Source of the DNA: Devosia nanyangense
GTDB lineage: Bacteria > Pseudomonadota > Alphaproteobacteria > Rhizobiales > Devosiaceae
Reading direction: 5' to 3'
Length of the DNA stretch: 64,000 nucleotides
Assembly (NCBI GenBank): GCA_016213505.1
Contig: JACRAF010000061.1
Location: 1 to 64,000 of the forward strand
The position numbers and the translations under genes are program-made. The notes below the pieces were generated by a model. The model was not told where the DNA came from, made no database searches, and saw only the letters and a program-made list of their open reading frames with translations. Within the stretch, counting starts at the first letter, position 1. Every line of letters begins with the position of its first letter. Positions 21,942 through 30,716 of the stretch are shown in pieces.

Positions 21942-22781
21942 TCAGCTTGCGCTGGTATCGTTAACGGATAACGAAAACGAACGCGAGTTCGCAAGCGCGG
22001 GAACGCGGCCGCGCGCTTCGGCCACAGCCTCCGGATCGATGTCGGCGACGAGCACACCGGCGCCCTCCCCGCCCAGTTCGCCGAGGATTTTGCCCCAGGG
22101 ATCGACGATCATCGAGTGACCGTAGGTCGCCCGGCCGTTCTGGTGCTGGCCGGCCTGCGCCGCCGCGATGATGAAACAGCCGGTTTCGATGGCGCGGGCC
22201 CGCAGCAGCACCTCCCAATGCGCCGCGCCGGTGGGCACGGTGAAGGCGGCCGGGACCGCGATCATTTCCGCGCCCGCCGCGGCGAGCGCTTGGTGCAGCG
22301 CCGGAAAGCGCACATCGTAGCAGATGGTGAAGCCGAGCCTGAGGCCCGCGGCATCGGCCAGCACCGCTTCGTCCCCGCCGCGGTACGTCTCGCTCTCGCG
22401 GTACTGCCTGAGGCCGGGGAGCGTGGCGTCGAACAGGTGGATCTTGTCGTAGGTCGCGGCGATCACGCCATCGGGGCGGAACAGTACCGAGCGGTTGGCA
22501 AAACGCCCGTCGCCGCGCGCCACCGCGAGCGAGCCCAGATGCAGCCAGAGCTTCGTCTCGCGCGCGATCGCGGCGCAGCGGGCAATGGCCGGATTGTTCT
22601 CCCACGGCCCGGCGACGGCGCGCAGCCCCTCGCGGTTCTCGGCAAAGACCACGGTGACTTCCGGGCTCAAGGCGTAGGCCGCGCCCTGTGCGGCGGCCTC
22701 GCGCGCCAGCCCCGCCAGCGCATCGAGATTGGCCCCGGGCTCGGTGCCGGAGGTCATCTGCAGGGCGGCGACGCGGACCAA
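21942..22781 (-). CDS. Carbon-nitrogen hydrolase (Nit/omega-amidase type)
   Basis: A predicted amidase of the nitrilase superfamily (279 aa). The catalytic Glu-Lys-Cys triad is visible in SPEVTVVF, YDKIHLF and TICYDVRFP. It is closest in style to Nit1/Nit2-type enzymes, which repair deaminated glutathione or act as omega-amidase. That fits the neighbouring glutaredoxin gene 9 bp upstream but is not proof. The start is TTG 22781. Confidence 0.92.
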   Translation of the reverse strand: MVRVAALQMTSGTEPGANLDALAGLAREAAAQGAAYALSPEVTVVFAENREGLRAVAGPWENNPAIARCAAIARETKLWLHLGSLAVARGDGRFANRSVLFRPDGVIAATYDKIHLFDATLPGLRQYRESETYRGGDEAVLADAAGLRLGFTICYDVRFPALHQALAAAGAEMIAVPAAFTVPTGAAHWEVLLRARAIETGCFIIAAAQAGQHQNGRATYGHSMIVDPWGKILGELGGEGAGVLVADIDPEAVAEARGRVPALANSRSFSLSVNDTSAS

Positions 22782-22790
22782 GACGGCGGC

Positions 22791-23042
22791 TTAGGCGAGC
22801 AGCGGATCGAGCAGGCCGCGCCGCTCCAGCGCCGCCATCTCGTCGTAGCCGCCCACATGGGTGTCGCCGACGAAGATCTGCGGCACGGTGCGGCGGCCAT
22901 GGGCGCGCTCGACCATCGCCATGCGCAACTCCGGATCGGTCACGTCGATGACCTCGTAGGGCACCCCCTTGTCCTCGAGCAGCGCTTTGGCGGCGCTGCA
23001 ATACGGGCACCAATCGGTTGCGTAGATCTGAACTTTGGACAT
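22791..23042 (-). CDS. grxC: Glutaredoxin 3
   Basis: A glutathione-dependent disulfide reductase of 83 aa. The dithiol active site CPYC (Cys12, Cys15), the cis-Pro in TVPQIF and the glutathione-binding GGYDEM motif are all present. The order comF, small protein, grxC, nitrilase on the minus strand is typical of Hyphomicrobiales. Confidence 0.96.
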   Translation of the reverse strand: MSKVQIYATDWCPYCSAAKALLEDKGVPYEVIDVTDPELRMAMVERAHGRRTVPQIFVGDTHVGGYDEMAALERRGLLDPLLA

Positions 23043-23103
23043 CGGAGGAACCAGGATTTTCGTTTCCTTCTATATGGGGCCGGCGCGGCCGATGACAACG
23101 CGA

Positions 23104-23457
23104 TCAGGGCTGCGACCGTTTGGCCTTGATCTCGGCGATGCGAACCGTGTCGGTGACCTGGAGGAAACGCCCGCGCTCGAGAATTTCGAGCTGGTATTCG
23201 CGGTAGGTGAGGCCGAGCGCCTCGGCCTTTCTGGCCCGACGGATCGCGGTCTCGACCGGCACCTTCTTGAACGCGGCCTCGGACGCGGCGCGCCACAGGA
23301 AGTAGTTGCCGATGCCACCGGTGCCCCATTCCGGGATGTGGTCGAGCGGCGGGCCGCCATTGTGGCCGAGCCCCGGGATGTCGGCGGCCGTCAGCTCCGG
23401 CGGCCGCAGCGAAGCGATCCGGCGAAAGCGGGGGCGATTGATGCGAAGATCACCCAT
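23104..23457 (-). CDS. Conserved hypothetical protein with GHNGGPPL motif
   Basis: A protein of 117 aa with no assigned function. The segment PGLGHNGGPPLDHIPEWG is a short motif found in many small alphaproteobacterial proteins of unknown role. The C-terminal half is helical and basic (ETAIRRARKAEALGLTYREYQLEILERGRFL). It lies 8 bp downstream of comF and is probably co-transcribed with it. Confidence 0.85.
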   Translation of the reverse strand: MGDLRINRPRFRRIASLRPPELTAADIPGLGHNGGPPLDHIPEWGTGGIGNYFLWRAASEAAFKKVPVETAIRRARKAEALGLTYREYQLEILERGRFLQVTDTVRIAEIKAKRSQP

Positions 23458-23465
23458 TGTTCATC

Positions 23466-24242
23466 TCAGGCATCGGTTCCAGTGACGACACGGGCGAAGC
23501 TCACCACATCGATGCGGTCGGCGCCACCGGATTTGAGCGCCCGCGTCACCGCCTTGACCGTCGAGCCGGTGGTGATGACGTCGTCGACCAGCACCACGCG
23601 GCGGCCGCGGAGCCGGGCCAGTGCGTCCGGGTGCGGCGCGAAGGCGCCGGCAACGTTGCGGTGCCGGGCATCGCCGGAGAGCCCCACCTGCTGGCGGGTG
23701 CGCTTCCTGCGGATCGCCAGCAGCGGATCGACGGGGATGCCGGTGAGCTTCGACAATGCCCGGGCCAGCTCGGTCGACTGGTTGTAGCGGCGCGAGAACT
23801 GCCGCGTCCGGTGCAGCGGCACCGGCACCAGCACCGCATCCGGCCCCCAGAGCTCGTGCCCGGCCCGCGCCATCAGCCGGGCGCAAAACCGCGCCAGCTC
23901 CGGGCGGTCGCCATATTTGAGTTTTCCCACCAGCGCCCGCGCAACCTCGTTGTAGACCACCGCCGAGCGGGCCCGGTCGAAGGGTGGCGGATCGGCGATG
24001 GCCTCGGCCGACCGCGCTTCGGGCCCGAGCGAGACCTCGAACGGCAAACCGAGCACCGGACAGAGCGGGGCGGTGATCGGCCGCAGCGCCCGGAAGCACT
24101 CGGCGCAGAGCGCATCGGCGGTCGCGACCGGCCGGTCGCAGGCGAGGCAGACCGGAGGATAGAGCTGATCGAGCACCATCCCGCCGAGCCGTCGCAGCGG
24201 TCCGGCGATGCCGGTTTTGACAAGCCCTGCACCCGTCTCCAT
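23466..24242 (-). CDS. comF: ComF family phosphoribosyltransferase-like protein
   Basis: The 258-aa protein has an N-terminal four-cysteine zinc ribbon (CLAC ... CAEC, about residues 32-50) followed by a type I phosphoribosyltransferase fold with the PRPP loop VVLVDDVITTGST. In transformable bacteria ComF takes part in DNA uptake. In this order the gene is usual in non-competent species, so its role here is not clear. It is divergent from the methyltransferase gene, 34 bp away. Confidence 0.93.
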   Translation of the reverse strand: METGAGLVKTGIAGPLRRLGGMVLDQLYPPVCLACDRPVATADALCAECFRALRPITAPLCPVLGLPFEVSLGPEARSAEAIADPPPFDRARSAVVYNEVARALVGKLKYGDRPELARFCARLMARAGHELWGPDAVLVPVPLHRTRQFSRRYNQSTELARALSKLTGIPVDPLLAIRRKRTRQQVGLSGDARHRNVAGAFAPHPDALARLRGRRVVLVDDVITTGSTVKAVTRALKSGGADRIDVVSFARVVTGTDA

Positions 24243-24276
24243 AACCCCATCCTGCCATCGCCGAGCGGTCCCGCCA

Positions 24277-25143
24277 ATGCCCGAAAAAAGACTGCCGCCG
24301 AAGATCTTCGACCGTGAACTTGTGGCACGTCATCTCCGGCGCCGGCCGCCGGGGCACGACGATTTCGTCACCCGGCTGGTGCTTGCCGATCTCGACGAGC
24401 GGCTGGGCACGGTGACGCGCAGTTTCGAGCAGGCGATCATCCTCTCCCCCGACGCATCGGTGCTGCCAACAAGCGGGCGGAGCGCCAACGGCCCGTTCCG
24501 CTTCGAGCGAGCATCGACCGTGCTGGAGATGGCGGGCGTGACGCTGGTCGATCCGGAGGTGCTCGACCTGCCCCGGCGCGGCTACGACCTCATCGTCTCG
24601 ATCTTCGATCTCGATGTGGTCGACGACGTGCCGGGGTTCCTGGCGCGAGCGAGAGCCCATTTGCGCGGCGACGGCCTGTTCCTCGCCGCCGCGATCGGCG
24701 GCGACAGCCTCACCGAACTGCGCGAAGCGTTCCTCAGCGCCGACGCAGAAATTGGCGGCGGAGCCTATCTGCGGGTCGCGCCGTTCATTCCGCTGAGCGA
24801 GGCGGCCGGACTGCTGCAGCGGGCCGGACTGGCCCTGCCGGTGAGCGATGTCGAGACCCACATCGTGCGTTACCAGTCGCCGCTGTCGCTGATGCGGGAA
24901 CTGAAGGCGCTGGGCGCCTCCAACCCGCTGGCCGAGCGGCCCGACAAGCCGGCGACGCTGAGATTGCTGCAGGCGGCGACCGCGGCCTATGAGCGGCTGG
25001 CCGCCGACCCCGATGGGCGCGTCCGCGCCACACTCGAAATCATCTGGATGAGCGGCTGGGCCCCCCATGAGAGCCAGCAGAAGCCACTGAAGCCGGGCAG
25101 CGCCCAGGTCCGCCTGGCGGATATGCTGAAAACGAAGAACTAG
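24277..25143 (+). CDS. SAM-dependent methyltransferase (BioC/NDUFAF5-like)
   Basis: A 288-aa protein with a class I methyltransferase fold. The N-terminus PPKIFDRELVARHLRRR matches the family related to mitochondrial NDUFAF5 (hydroxylates a complex I subunit) and to BioC. The glycine-rich SAM motif is weak, while the post-motif DLIVSIFDLDVVDDVPGFL is clear. ATG 24277 gives the usual family start; the frame is open from 24208, inside comF antisense. The stop codon overlaps that of the convergent Flp gene. Confidence 0.87.
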   Translation: MPEKRLPPKIFDRELVARHLRRRPPGHDDFVTRLVLADLDERLGTVTRSFEQAIILSPDASVLPTSGRSANGPFRFERASTVLEMAGVTLVDPEVLDLPRRGYDLIVSIFDLDVVDDVPGFLARARAHLRGDGLFLAAAIGGDSLTELREAFLSADAEIGGGAYLRVAPFIPLSEAAGLLQRAGLALPVSDVETHIVRYQSPLSLMRELKALGASNPLAERPDKPATLRLLQAATAAYERLAADPDGRVRATLEIIWMSGWAPHESQQKPLKPGSAQVRLADMLKTKN

Positions 25144-25325
25144 CCCGCGCCGTCCATGGCACCGCCAGCGCGGGTATTGACCCAGGCAAAAAGGTTGCCG
25201 AGGCTGCCGCCGAAGGCGACGAACGCCACGATGCAGCCGACCGCGACCAGGCCGGCGATGAGGCCGTATTCGATGGCCGTCGCGGCGCCGTCGTCAGCAA
25301 AAAAACGTGAGATCGTCTCCGGCAT
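25140..25325 (-). CDS. Flp/Fap-type pilin
   Basis: A prepilin of 61 aa. It has a short leader, the GAATAIEYGLIAGLVAVGCIV hydrophobic N-terminal helix with the conserved Glu-Tyr at processed position 5-6, and a short tail. Such pilins are cleaved by a TadV-type peptidase and assembled by the Tad machinery, which is not encoded in this window. An isolated flp gene is common in the order. Confidence 0.9.
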   Translation of the reverse strand: MPETISRFFADDGAATAIEYGLIAGLVAVGCIVAFVAFGGSLGNLFAWVNTRAGGAMDGAG

Positions 25326-25337
25326 GGTTCCAACCCC

Positions 25338-25736
25338 TCACAACAGATCGCACAGCGGCGCGATCAGCGGCGCGTCGGCGGGGGGCATGGGGTAATCGCG
25401 CAAGTGCTGCGGACGGACCCATTTGAGCGCCGCATGCTCGCGCGGCTGTGGCACGCCCTGCCACTTCCGGCAGACGAAAAGTGGCATCAGAAGATGAAAG
25501 CTTTCGTAAGCGTGCGACGCAAAACTTAAGGGTGCGAGACACGCCGTTTTAGTCGAGATGCCCAGTTCCTCCTCGAGTTCGCGGATCAGCGCCTCCTCCG
25601 GGCTCTCGCCCGGTTCCAACTTGCCGCCGGGGAATTCCCACAGGCCCGCGAGCTGCTTGCCAAGGGGCCGCTGCGCGATCAGCACGCGCCGGTCGGCGTC
25701 GACCAGCGCACAGGCAACGACGAGAAGCAGCGTCAC
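25338..25736 (-). CDS. mutT: 8-oxo-dGTP diphosphatase / NUDIX hydrolase MutT
   Basis: A 132-aa NUDIX enzyme that removes oxidised dGTP from the nucleotide pool. The Nudix box reads GGKLEPGESPEEALIRELEEELGI, with all metal-binding glutamates in place. The preceding LIAQRPLGKQLAGLWEFPGG is typical of MutT. GTG 25736 is called, with GAGG 6 nt upstream, only 7 nt after the stop of the GNAT gene. The longer frame to 25799 overlaps that gene. Part of an argJ-GNAT-mutT operon. Confidence 0.93.
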   Translation of the reverse strand: MTLLLVVACALVDADRRVLIAQRPLGKQLAGLWEFPGGKLEPGESPEEALIRELEEELGISTKTACLAPLSFASHAYESFHLLMPLFVCRKWQGVPQPREHAALKWVRPQHLRDYPMPPADAPLIAPLCDLL

Positions 25737-25743
25737 GCGAACC

Positions 25744-26508
25744 TCACTGCGATGACCAATCGCCTGGGCGGCGATAGGCGTAGCGGTACGCCTCACCAAA
25801 CCCCAATGACGTGTAAAGGGCGAGTGCCGGGTCGTTTCCGGCCAGCACCTGCAGCGTGCAGTACTGCGCCCCCGCGGCGCGGACGCTGTTGATGGCGGCG
25901 CTCATCGCTATCCGCCCGTAGCCCATACCCCGGGCGTTCGGGTAAGTGACGACATTGAGAAAGACGGCGATGCCGCCCGCCACGACCGAGAGCGCCGCCG
26001 CCACCGGCACGCCGGCCTTGTGGTAAACCAGCACACCCTGAGCGGGACAGGCGATGAGATCGAGGATTTCGCGCAGCGTCTTGACCGTCTCCTGATCGTA
26101 GCCGGCCATCTGGGCCTGCGCCCGGTACCAGTCGGGATCGGCAGGGTCGAAGTATTTCACCTGCGCTTCGAGCGGAAAATCCTCATCCGGAATCGGCCGG
26201 GCTAGAACAAGACTCTGGTCGAACTCGTCCCACTGCAGTCCATCGAGCACAAAGACGATCTGCGGCGCGGTGAGCGGCGTCACCCGGAAGGTGGGAACGA
26301 TGCCGAACTGCTCGGACAACGCCACGAGCCGGTTGAGCCGGAGTTCCGCGTCGGCCCCGTCGGACGGGTCGAGGCAGTGGATCGAATTCGCCCGCTTGGT
26401 GTAGCCCCTGCCATAGCGCCAGAGCCACAACCCGTCATGGACGATCCGCAGCGCCGGCCAGGCGGAGAGAGTCGCCCCCTCGATCTGACTGACGCTGGGA
26501 AGCCGCAC
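25744..26508 (-). CDS. GNAT family N-acetyltransferase
   Basis: A 254-aa protein with a C-terminal acetyl-CoA binding core (GGIAVFLNVVTYPNARGMGYGRIAMSAAI..., ending in NDPALALYTSLGFGEAYRYAYR). The N-terminal half is a family-specific extension found in GNAT proteins encoded next to argJ. The substrate is unknown; it is unlikely to be a second ArgA-type enzyme because ArgJ already acetylates glutamate. GTG 26508 lies 2 nt after the argJ stop with GGAG just upstream. The much longer open frame upstream overlaps argJ and is not real. Confidence 0.9.
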   Translation of the reverse strand: MRLPSVSQIEGATLSAWPALRIVHDGLWLWRYGRGYTKRANSIHCLDPSDGADAELRLNRLVALSEQFGIVPTFRVTPLTAPQIVFVLDGLQWDEFDQSLVLARPIPDEDFPLEAQVKYFDPADPDWYRAQAQMAGYDQETVKTLREILDLIACPAQGVLVYHKAGVPVAAALSVVAGGIAVFLNVVTYPNARGMGYGRIAMSAAINSVRAAGAQYCTLQVLAGNDPALALYTSLGFGEAYRYAYRRPGDWSSQ

Positions 26509-26510
26509 GC

Positions 26511-27743
26511 TCAGCTCCGGTAGCTGCCGTTGATGTCGATATAGCCGTGCGTGAGATCGCAGGTCACGACCGTCGCCGTGCCGCTGCCGAGACCGAGCCC
26601 GACGCGGAGCTCGAGGTCCTGGTTCTTCATGTAGGCCGAGGCCGCGGCCTCGTCGTAGCCGGCGGCGCGCTCGCCATGCTCGGCGACGGTGAAATCGCCG
26701 AAGGCGATCGACAGACGGTCGCGGTCGGCGGGCTCGCCTGCCTTGCCCACAGCCATCACCACGCGGCCCCAATTGGCGTCCTCGCCGGCAATGGCCGTCT
26801 TGACCAAAGGCGAGTTGGCGATCGACCGCGCGATGCGGAAGGCGCTGGCGTCCGAGGTGGCGCCATCGACCGTGACCGTCACCATCTTGGTCGCACCCTC
26901 GCCGTCGCGGACCACGAGCAGCGCCAGATCGTGCAACACATCGCCCAGCGCCGCTGCGAACAGTTTGGCGCGCGGATCTTCGGCCGAGACGATCGGCTCG
27001 ATGCCCGCTTTGCCGGTGGCGAAGACCAGGCACGTGTCGGAGGTGGAGGTGTCGCTGTCGACGGTGATGGAATTGAAGCTCCGCTCGATCAGCGGCTGCA
27101 GCAGCGCCTGCAGCACCGGCGCCGAAATCGGCGCGTCGGTGAACACGAAGCTCAGCATCGTCGCCATGTCCGGCGCGATCATCCCCGATCCTTTGGCGAT
27201 GCCGGCGATCGAGACGGTGATGCCGTCGAAATCGGCGGTGGCCGTCGCGAGCTTGGGGTAGGTGTCGGTGGTCATGATGGCCTTGGCCGCGTCCATCCAC
27301 GGGCCGGGCTCGAGCCGGGTCGCCATGTCGCGCGTCACCGCCTCGAATTTTGCCGGATCGAGCGGCTCGCCGATGACACCGGTCGAGGCGAGGAACACCT
27401 CGCCGGCCGGGACGCCGAGGGCTTTGGCGGCGTGGGCGGCCGAGACCTCGACGGTGGTCCGGCCCTTCATGCCGGTGAAGGCATTGGCATTGCCGGAATT
27501 GACCAGCAGCGCCCGCGCCACCCCGCGCCCCAGATTGTCGCGGCACCAGTCGACCGGCGCCGACGGGCATTTGCTGCGGGTGAAGACGCCGGCGACACTG
27601 GTGCCCGGATCGAACGCCGCCAGCAGCACGTCGGTGCGGCCCTTGTACTTGATCCCGGCTTCCGCCGTGGCGAAGCGCACGCCGGCGATCACCGGCAGTT
27701 CGGGATAGGTCTTGGGCGCGAGCGGGGAGACGGGATGGGCCAT
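26511..27743 (-). CDS. argJ: Bifunctional glutamate N-acetyltransferase / amino-acid acetyltransferase
   Basis: Recycles the acetyl group in arginine synthesis by transferring it from N-acetylornithine to glutamate. The 410-aa precursor is self-cleaved before the Thr in [14 protein letters not shown], which is intact, to give the two chains. The STGVIGEPL and [11 protein letters not shown] segments also match the family. ATG 27743 is the family start. The first gene of argJ-GNAT-mutT. The 183-bp region upstream also contains the divergent ECF promoter. Confidence 0.97.
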   Translation of the reverse strand: MAHPVSPLAPKTYPELPVIAGVRFATAEAGIKYKGRTDVLLAAFDPGTSVAGVFTRSKCPSAPVDWCRDNLGRGVARALLVNSGNANAFTGMKGRTTVEVSAAHAAKALGVPAGEVFLASTGVIGEPLDPAKFEAVTRDMATRLEPGPWMDAAKAIMTTDTYPKLATATADFDGITVSIAGIAKGSGMIAPDMATMLSFVFTDAPISAPVLQALLQPLIERSFNSITVDSDTSTSDTCLVFATGKAGIEPIVSAEDPRAKLFAAALGDVLHDLALLVVRDGEGATKMVTVTVDGATSDASAFRIARSIANSPLVKTAIAGEDANWGRVVMAVGKAGEPADRDRLSIAFGDFTVAEHGERAAGYDEAAASAYMKNQDLELRVGLGLGSGTATVVTCDLTHGYIDINGSYRS

Positions 27744-27855
27744 GCGAAGTCTCTCGAGTAAGGGCCGGACCCAGATGCCCGATCCGTGTGTTGCGTGCAA
27801 GCGGCGGTACAGATGAGGGCACGATGATGCGCGCCGACCCGAAAAAGTGCGAAAG

Positions 27856-27882
27856 TGTCCAAAATCGGACTGCCCGGTCGTC
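27856..27882 (+). promoter_or_regulatory. Candidate ECF42-dependent promoter
   Basis: TGTCCA at 27856-27861 and CGTC at 27879-27882, separated by exactly 17 bp. ECF42 promoters are reported with TGTCGA at -35 and CGA/TC-type -10 elements; here the -35 differs by one base. It lies 45 nt upstream of the DGPF gene whose operon encodes the ECF42-like sigma factor, so autoregulation is likely. Confidence 0.55.
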
Positions 27883-27926
27883 TCAGGGGGTCGGTTGGTT
27901 CGACCGGCACGACAACAGGAGCCAGC

Positions 27927-28277
27927 ATGTCGAAGCGCAATTATCTGTGCCTGCAACGAAGCGAGACGGGGCAGCCCGAGCGACGCGAGGCGCCCTCGCC
28001 CGCCGAGATGGACAAGATGTATGCCCAGTTCAACGCCTGGCGGGAGACGTTTAGCGACAACATCGTCGACCTCGGTGGCCGGCTGAACGGCAAGGGCAAG
28101 ATCGTCACCTCCAAGGGCGAAATCGACGGCCCGTTCGTCGAACTCAAGGAGGTCATCGGCGGCTACATGGTCGTTTCGGCCGAGAGCGTCGAGGAGGCGG
28201 CCGAGATTGCCCGCCAATGCCCCGGCGTGGTGCGGCCGGGGTCGAGCGTCGAGGTCAGGGAGATCATGTCGCCGTGA
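27927..28277 (+). CDS. YCII/DGPF-domain protein linked to the ECF sigma factor
   Basis: A 116-aa protein with the DGPF domain of the YCII-related superfamily (signature [19 protein letters not shown]). DGPF genes are the standard genomic partners of ECF42 sigma factors. Their biochemical role is not known. ATG 27927 has AGGAGCC 7 nt upstream; the frame to 27855 is not used. The stop overlaps the sigma factor start (GTGA), which indicates coupled translation. A second DGPF protein is encoded at 35625. Confidence 0.92.
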   Translation: MSKRNYLCLQRSETGQPERREAPSPAEMDKMYAQFNAWRETFSDNIVDLGGRLNGKGKIVTSKGEIDGPFVELKEVIGGYMVVSAESVEEAAEIARQCPGVVRPGSSVEVREIMSP

Positions 28278-29545
28278 GCACGCCCGGCCTGGTGGAGGAC
28301 TTCTTCCGCCGGGAATATGGCCGGCTCGTCGCCCTTCTGTCGCGGCGGGCCGGCATGCACCACCTCGCCGCCGTCGAGGACGCGGTCCAGTTCGCCCTGA
28401 TCCGGGCGCTTGAAACCTGGACCGTTGCGGGCCTTCCCGACAATCCGTCGGGCTGGCTCTATCGGGTCGCGGGCAACGCGCTCATCGGGGAGTTGCGGCA
28501 GCAATCGGGCCGGCGCCGCATCCTGCACCAGAGTGCGGACGAGATCGGCGGCCTGGGTCACGGCGCGGATGACCGGGATGCGGAAGACCCCGCCGACGAC
28601 CTCCTGCACATGCTGTTCGTCTGCTGCGACGACGCCATGCCCCTGGAGTCGCAGGTCGTCCTGGCCCTCAAGACCCTCTGCGGCTTCAGCGTCCGCGAGA
28701 TCGCGCTCCGGCTGCTGATCAACCAGACCAATGTCAACAAGCGCCTCGGCCGCGCCCGCCAGCATCTGCGGCAGGGCTCGCGACCGCGCGACCTCGCCGC
28801 AGCGCAGTATTCGGCGCGGCTGCCCGGTGTGCACAGGGTTCTCTATGTCCTGTTCGCCGAGGGGTATCTCTCGTCCAGCGCCGATTTCGCCATTCGCCGG
28901 GATCTGTGCGAGGAAGCCGTCCGGCTGGCCACCCTCCTCGCCGAGTATCCGGTGGGCGCGGCACCGGAAACCGCCGCCCTGCTTGCGCTGATGCACCTCC
29001 ACGCGGCGCGGATGACGGCCCGGCAGGACCGGTCGGGCGGCTTGCTGCTGCTCGAGGAACAGGACCGATCGCAGTGGGATCGCAGCCGCATCGGCATCGG
29101 GCTCGAGTGGCTGGCCAGGTCCGCAACCGGCGCTCGCCTGTCCCGCTACCATGCCGAGGCCGGGATCGCCGCGGAACACTGCCTCGCCCCGTCGTTTGCA
29201 CAAACGCGCTGGGACCGGGTGGTCGAATGCTATGTCCTGCTCCAGCACATCGCCCCATCGCCCATCCACCGGCTCAACCAGGCGATTGCCTTTGCCGAGC
29301 TGGAGGGACCTGCCGCGGCGCTCGCCAGCCTCGATGGTCTCGCCCCCAAGGACGCGCCGGGCGCCGCCTATCTGCGGGCGGCCGTGATGTCCGACCTCAA
29401 TCGGCGTTGCGGGCACCGGGATGCTGCCGATCGATTCCGCGACGAGGCGCTCCGTTCGGCGCCGACCGTCGCGATCCGGACGCTGCTCGAGCGACGGCTG
29501 CACCCCCAAAGCGCAGAGCCCGGGATCGCTCCCGGGCGCGCATAG
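28274..29545 (+). CDS. ECF42-type RNA polymerase sigma factor with TPR-like C-terminal extension
   Basis: An extracytoplasmic-function sigma factor of 423 aa. Region 2 lies in about residues 1-75 ([35 protein letters not shown]), and region 4 around 130-165 ([29 protein letters not shown]). A long helical extension (DUF6596/TPR-like, about 170-420) replaces the usual anti-sigma control, as in the ECF42 group, where the C-terminal domain is required for activity. No anti-sigma factor gene is present nearby. GTG 28274 overlaps the DGPF gene stop. It probably controls its own operon through the promoter at 27856. Confidence 0.93.
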   Translation: MSTPGLVEDFFRREYGRLVALLSRRAGMHHLAAVEDAVQFALIRALETWTVAGLPDNPSGWLYRVAGNALIGELRQQSGRRRILHQSADEIGGLGHGADDRDAEDPADDLLHMLFVCCDDAMPLESQVVLALKTLCGFSVREIALRLLINQTNVNKRLGRARQHLRQGSRPRDLAAAQYSARLPGVHRVLYVLFAEGYLSSSADFAIRRDLCEEAVRLATLLAEYPVGAAPETAALLALMHLHAARMTARQDRSGGLLLLEEQDRSQWDRSRIGIGLEWLARSATGARLSRYHAEAGIAAEHCLAPSFAQTRWDRVVECYVLLQHIAPSPIHRLNQAIAFAELEGPAAALASLDGLAPKDAPGAAYLRAAVMSDLNRRCGHRDAADRFRDEALRSAPTVAIRTLLERRLHPQSAEPGIAPGRA

Positions 29546-29561
29546 GTTTGTCCGTCAATCC

Positions 29562-30503
29562 TTACTGCGACGGCCCGAGCTGGGCCTCGACCTGCGCCTT
29601 GAGCGCCGCGTCCGGGATATCGATGGTCGCGGCCTTGCGCAGGTCGTCGAACAGTGCCCGGTATTTCTGCACATAGAGCTGCTGGCCGAGCTGCGGCGTC
29701 AGCTGCTCGAGCGTCGGCTTGGCCGCCTTGCGCCGGTCCTCGAGCTTGATGATGTGCCAGCCGAACTGGGTCTGGACCGGACTGGAGATTTCGCCGGCCT
29801 GCATGGCGAAGGCCGCATCGGCGAAGGGTTTGACCATCTTGTCGGCGGTGAAATAGCCGAGGTCGCCGCCCGATTGCGCCGCCCCCGGCTCGATCGATTT
29901 CTCTTTGGCGAGGGTCACAAAATCGGCGCCGGCATCGAGCGCGGCCTTGATCGCCTTGGCGTCGTCCTCGGTGCTCACCAGAATGTGACGGGCATGCACC
30001 TCGTCGACGTCGGGCATCGCGGCGATGGCCTTGTCATAGGCCGCCTTGATCTCGTCGGCGGTGATCGCGTCGCTCACCGACAGCTTGGTGAAGGCGCGGC
30101 GGAGCGCCCGGTCGGTCAAATATTTGAGGCGGAGCTTGAACAGCTCGTCGGTCTCGAGCTCCTTGGCGTGGCCGGCCTGGGCCATCAGCTTCAGATCGAT
30201 CATCTGCGCCAGGAGCACGGCGCGGATCTGGTCCTGCGGGATGCTGTTGAGGTCCTGGCCGATATCCTCGGCGGCAAAGGCGAGATCGCCTTCGGTGATG
30301 GCGTCGCCGCCGACGGTGGCGACCACGTCCGTCATCTTGGGCTGCGGCGGAACGACGGGCGCCGCCGGCTGCTCGGAGGAACTGGACGCGGCATCCTGGG
30401 CGATGGCGCCCAGCGGCAGGCCGCCCAAGCCGATGAGGGCGAGAAGGAGGACGATGAGCTTGAGCAGGACCGGCAGGCGTGCCGGCAAGATATGGGACGT
30501 CAT
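29562..30503 (-). CDS. Periplasmic parvulin-type peptidyl-prolyl isomerase
   Basis: A folding catalyst of 313 aa for exported proteins. It has a signal peptide (hydrophobic stretch about residues 10-35, cleavage after AIAQD-type Ala-Gln), an N-terminal helical chaperone segment, then a PpiC rotamase domain (about 165-265: HARHILVSTEDDAKAIKAAL ... SGGDLGYFTADKMVKPFADAAF). ATG 30503 is called; the frame is open thousands of bases further but only as antisense of secA. It is divergent from secA, an arrangement usual in Hyphomicrobiales. Confidence 0.95.
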   Translation of the reverse strand: MTSHILPARLPVLLKLIVLLLALIGLGGLPLGAIAQDAASSSSEQPAAPVVPPQPKMTDVVATVGGDAITEGDLAFAAEDIGQDLNSIPQDQIRAVLLAQMIDLKLMAQAGHAKELETDELFKLRLKYLTDRALRRAFTKLSVSDAITADEIKAAYDKAIAAMPDVDEVHARHILVSTEDDAKAIKAALDAGADFVTLAKEKSIEPGAAQSGGDLGYFTADKMVKPFADAAFAMQAGEISSPVQTQFGWHIIKLEDRRKAAKPTLEQLTPQLGQQLYVQKYRALFDDLRKAATIDIPDAALKAQVEAQLGPSQ

Positions 30504-30576
30504 TGACGTATCGCTCCGTGGCAGGCGCCAGGCCCCCGGCGGCGCGCGGCCGGTGGTTTGGCCGATTTCGCCTCCG

Positions 30577-30605
30577 TTGACAATAGACCCCCCCGCTCTT
30601 ACATA
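30577..30605 (+). promoter_or_regulatory. Candidate secA promoter, TTGACA-N17-TACATA
   Basis: A consensus -35 (30577-30582) is followed after 17 bp by TACATA (30600-30605), which is a mediocre -10. The predicted start near 30613 would give secA a leader of about 100 nt. It lies in the 213-bp divergent ppiC/secA region. Confidence 0.45.
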
Positions 30606-30716
30606 CCGCAACGCTGCTAAACGCCCGAAAAGCGGCGGTTTCCGGCCCGTTTCGGCCATCTCGACCAGACCGCCCGCCGCGCCCCCGAGGGGCGCCAGCA
30701 AGACAAGGAATGCCCC

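Noticed and set aside
26547..27761. 404-codon plus-strand frame opposite argJ
   Set aside because: Antisense shadow; argJ is complete and well matched on the other strand.
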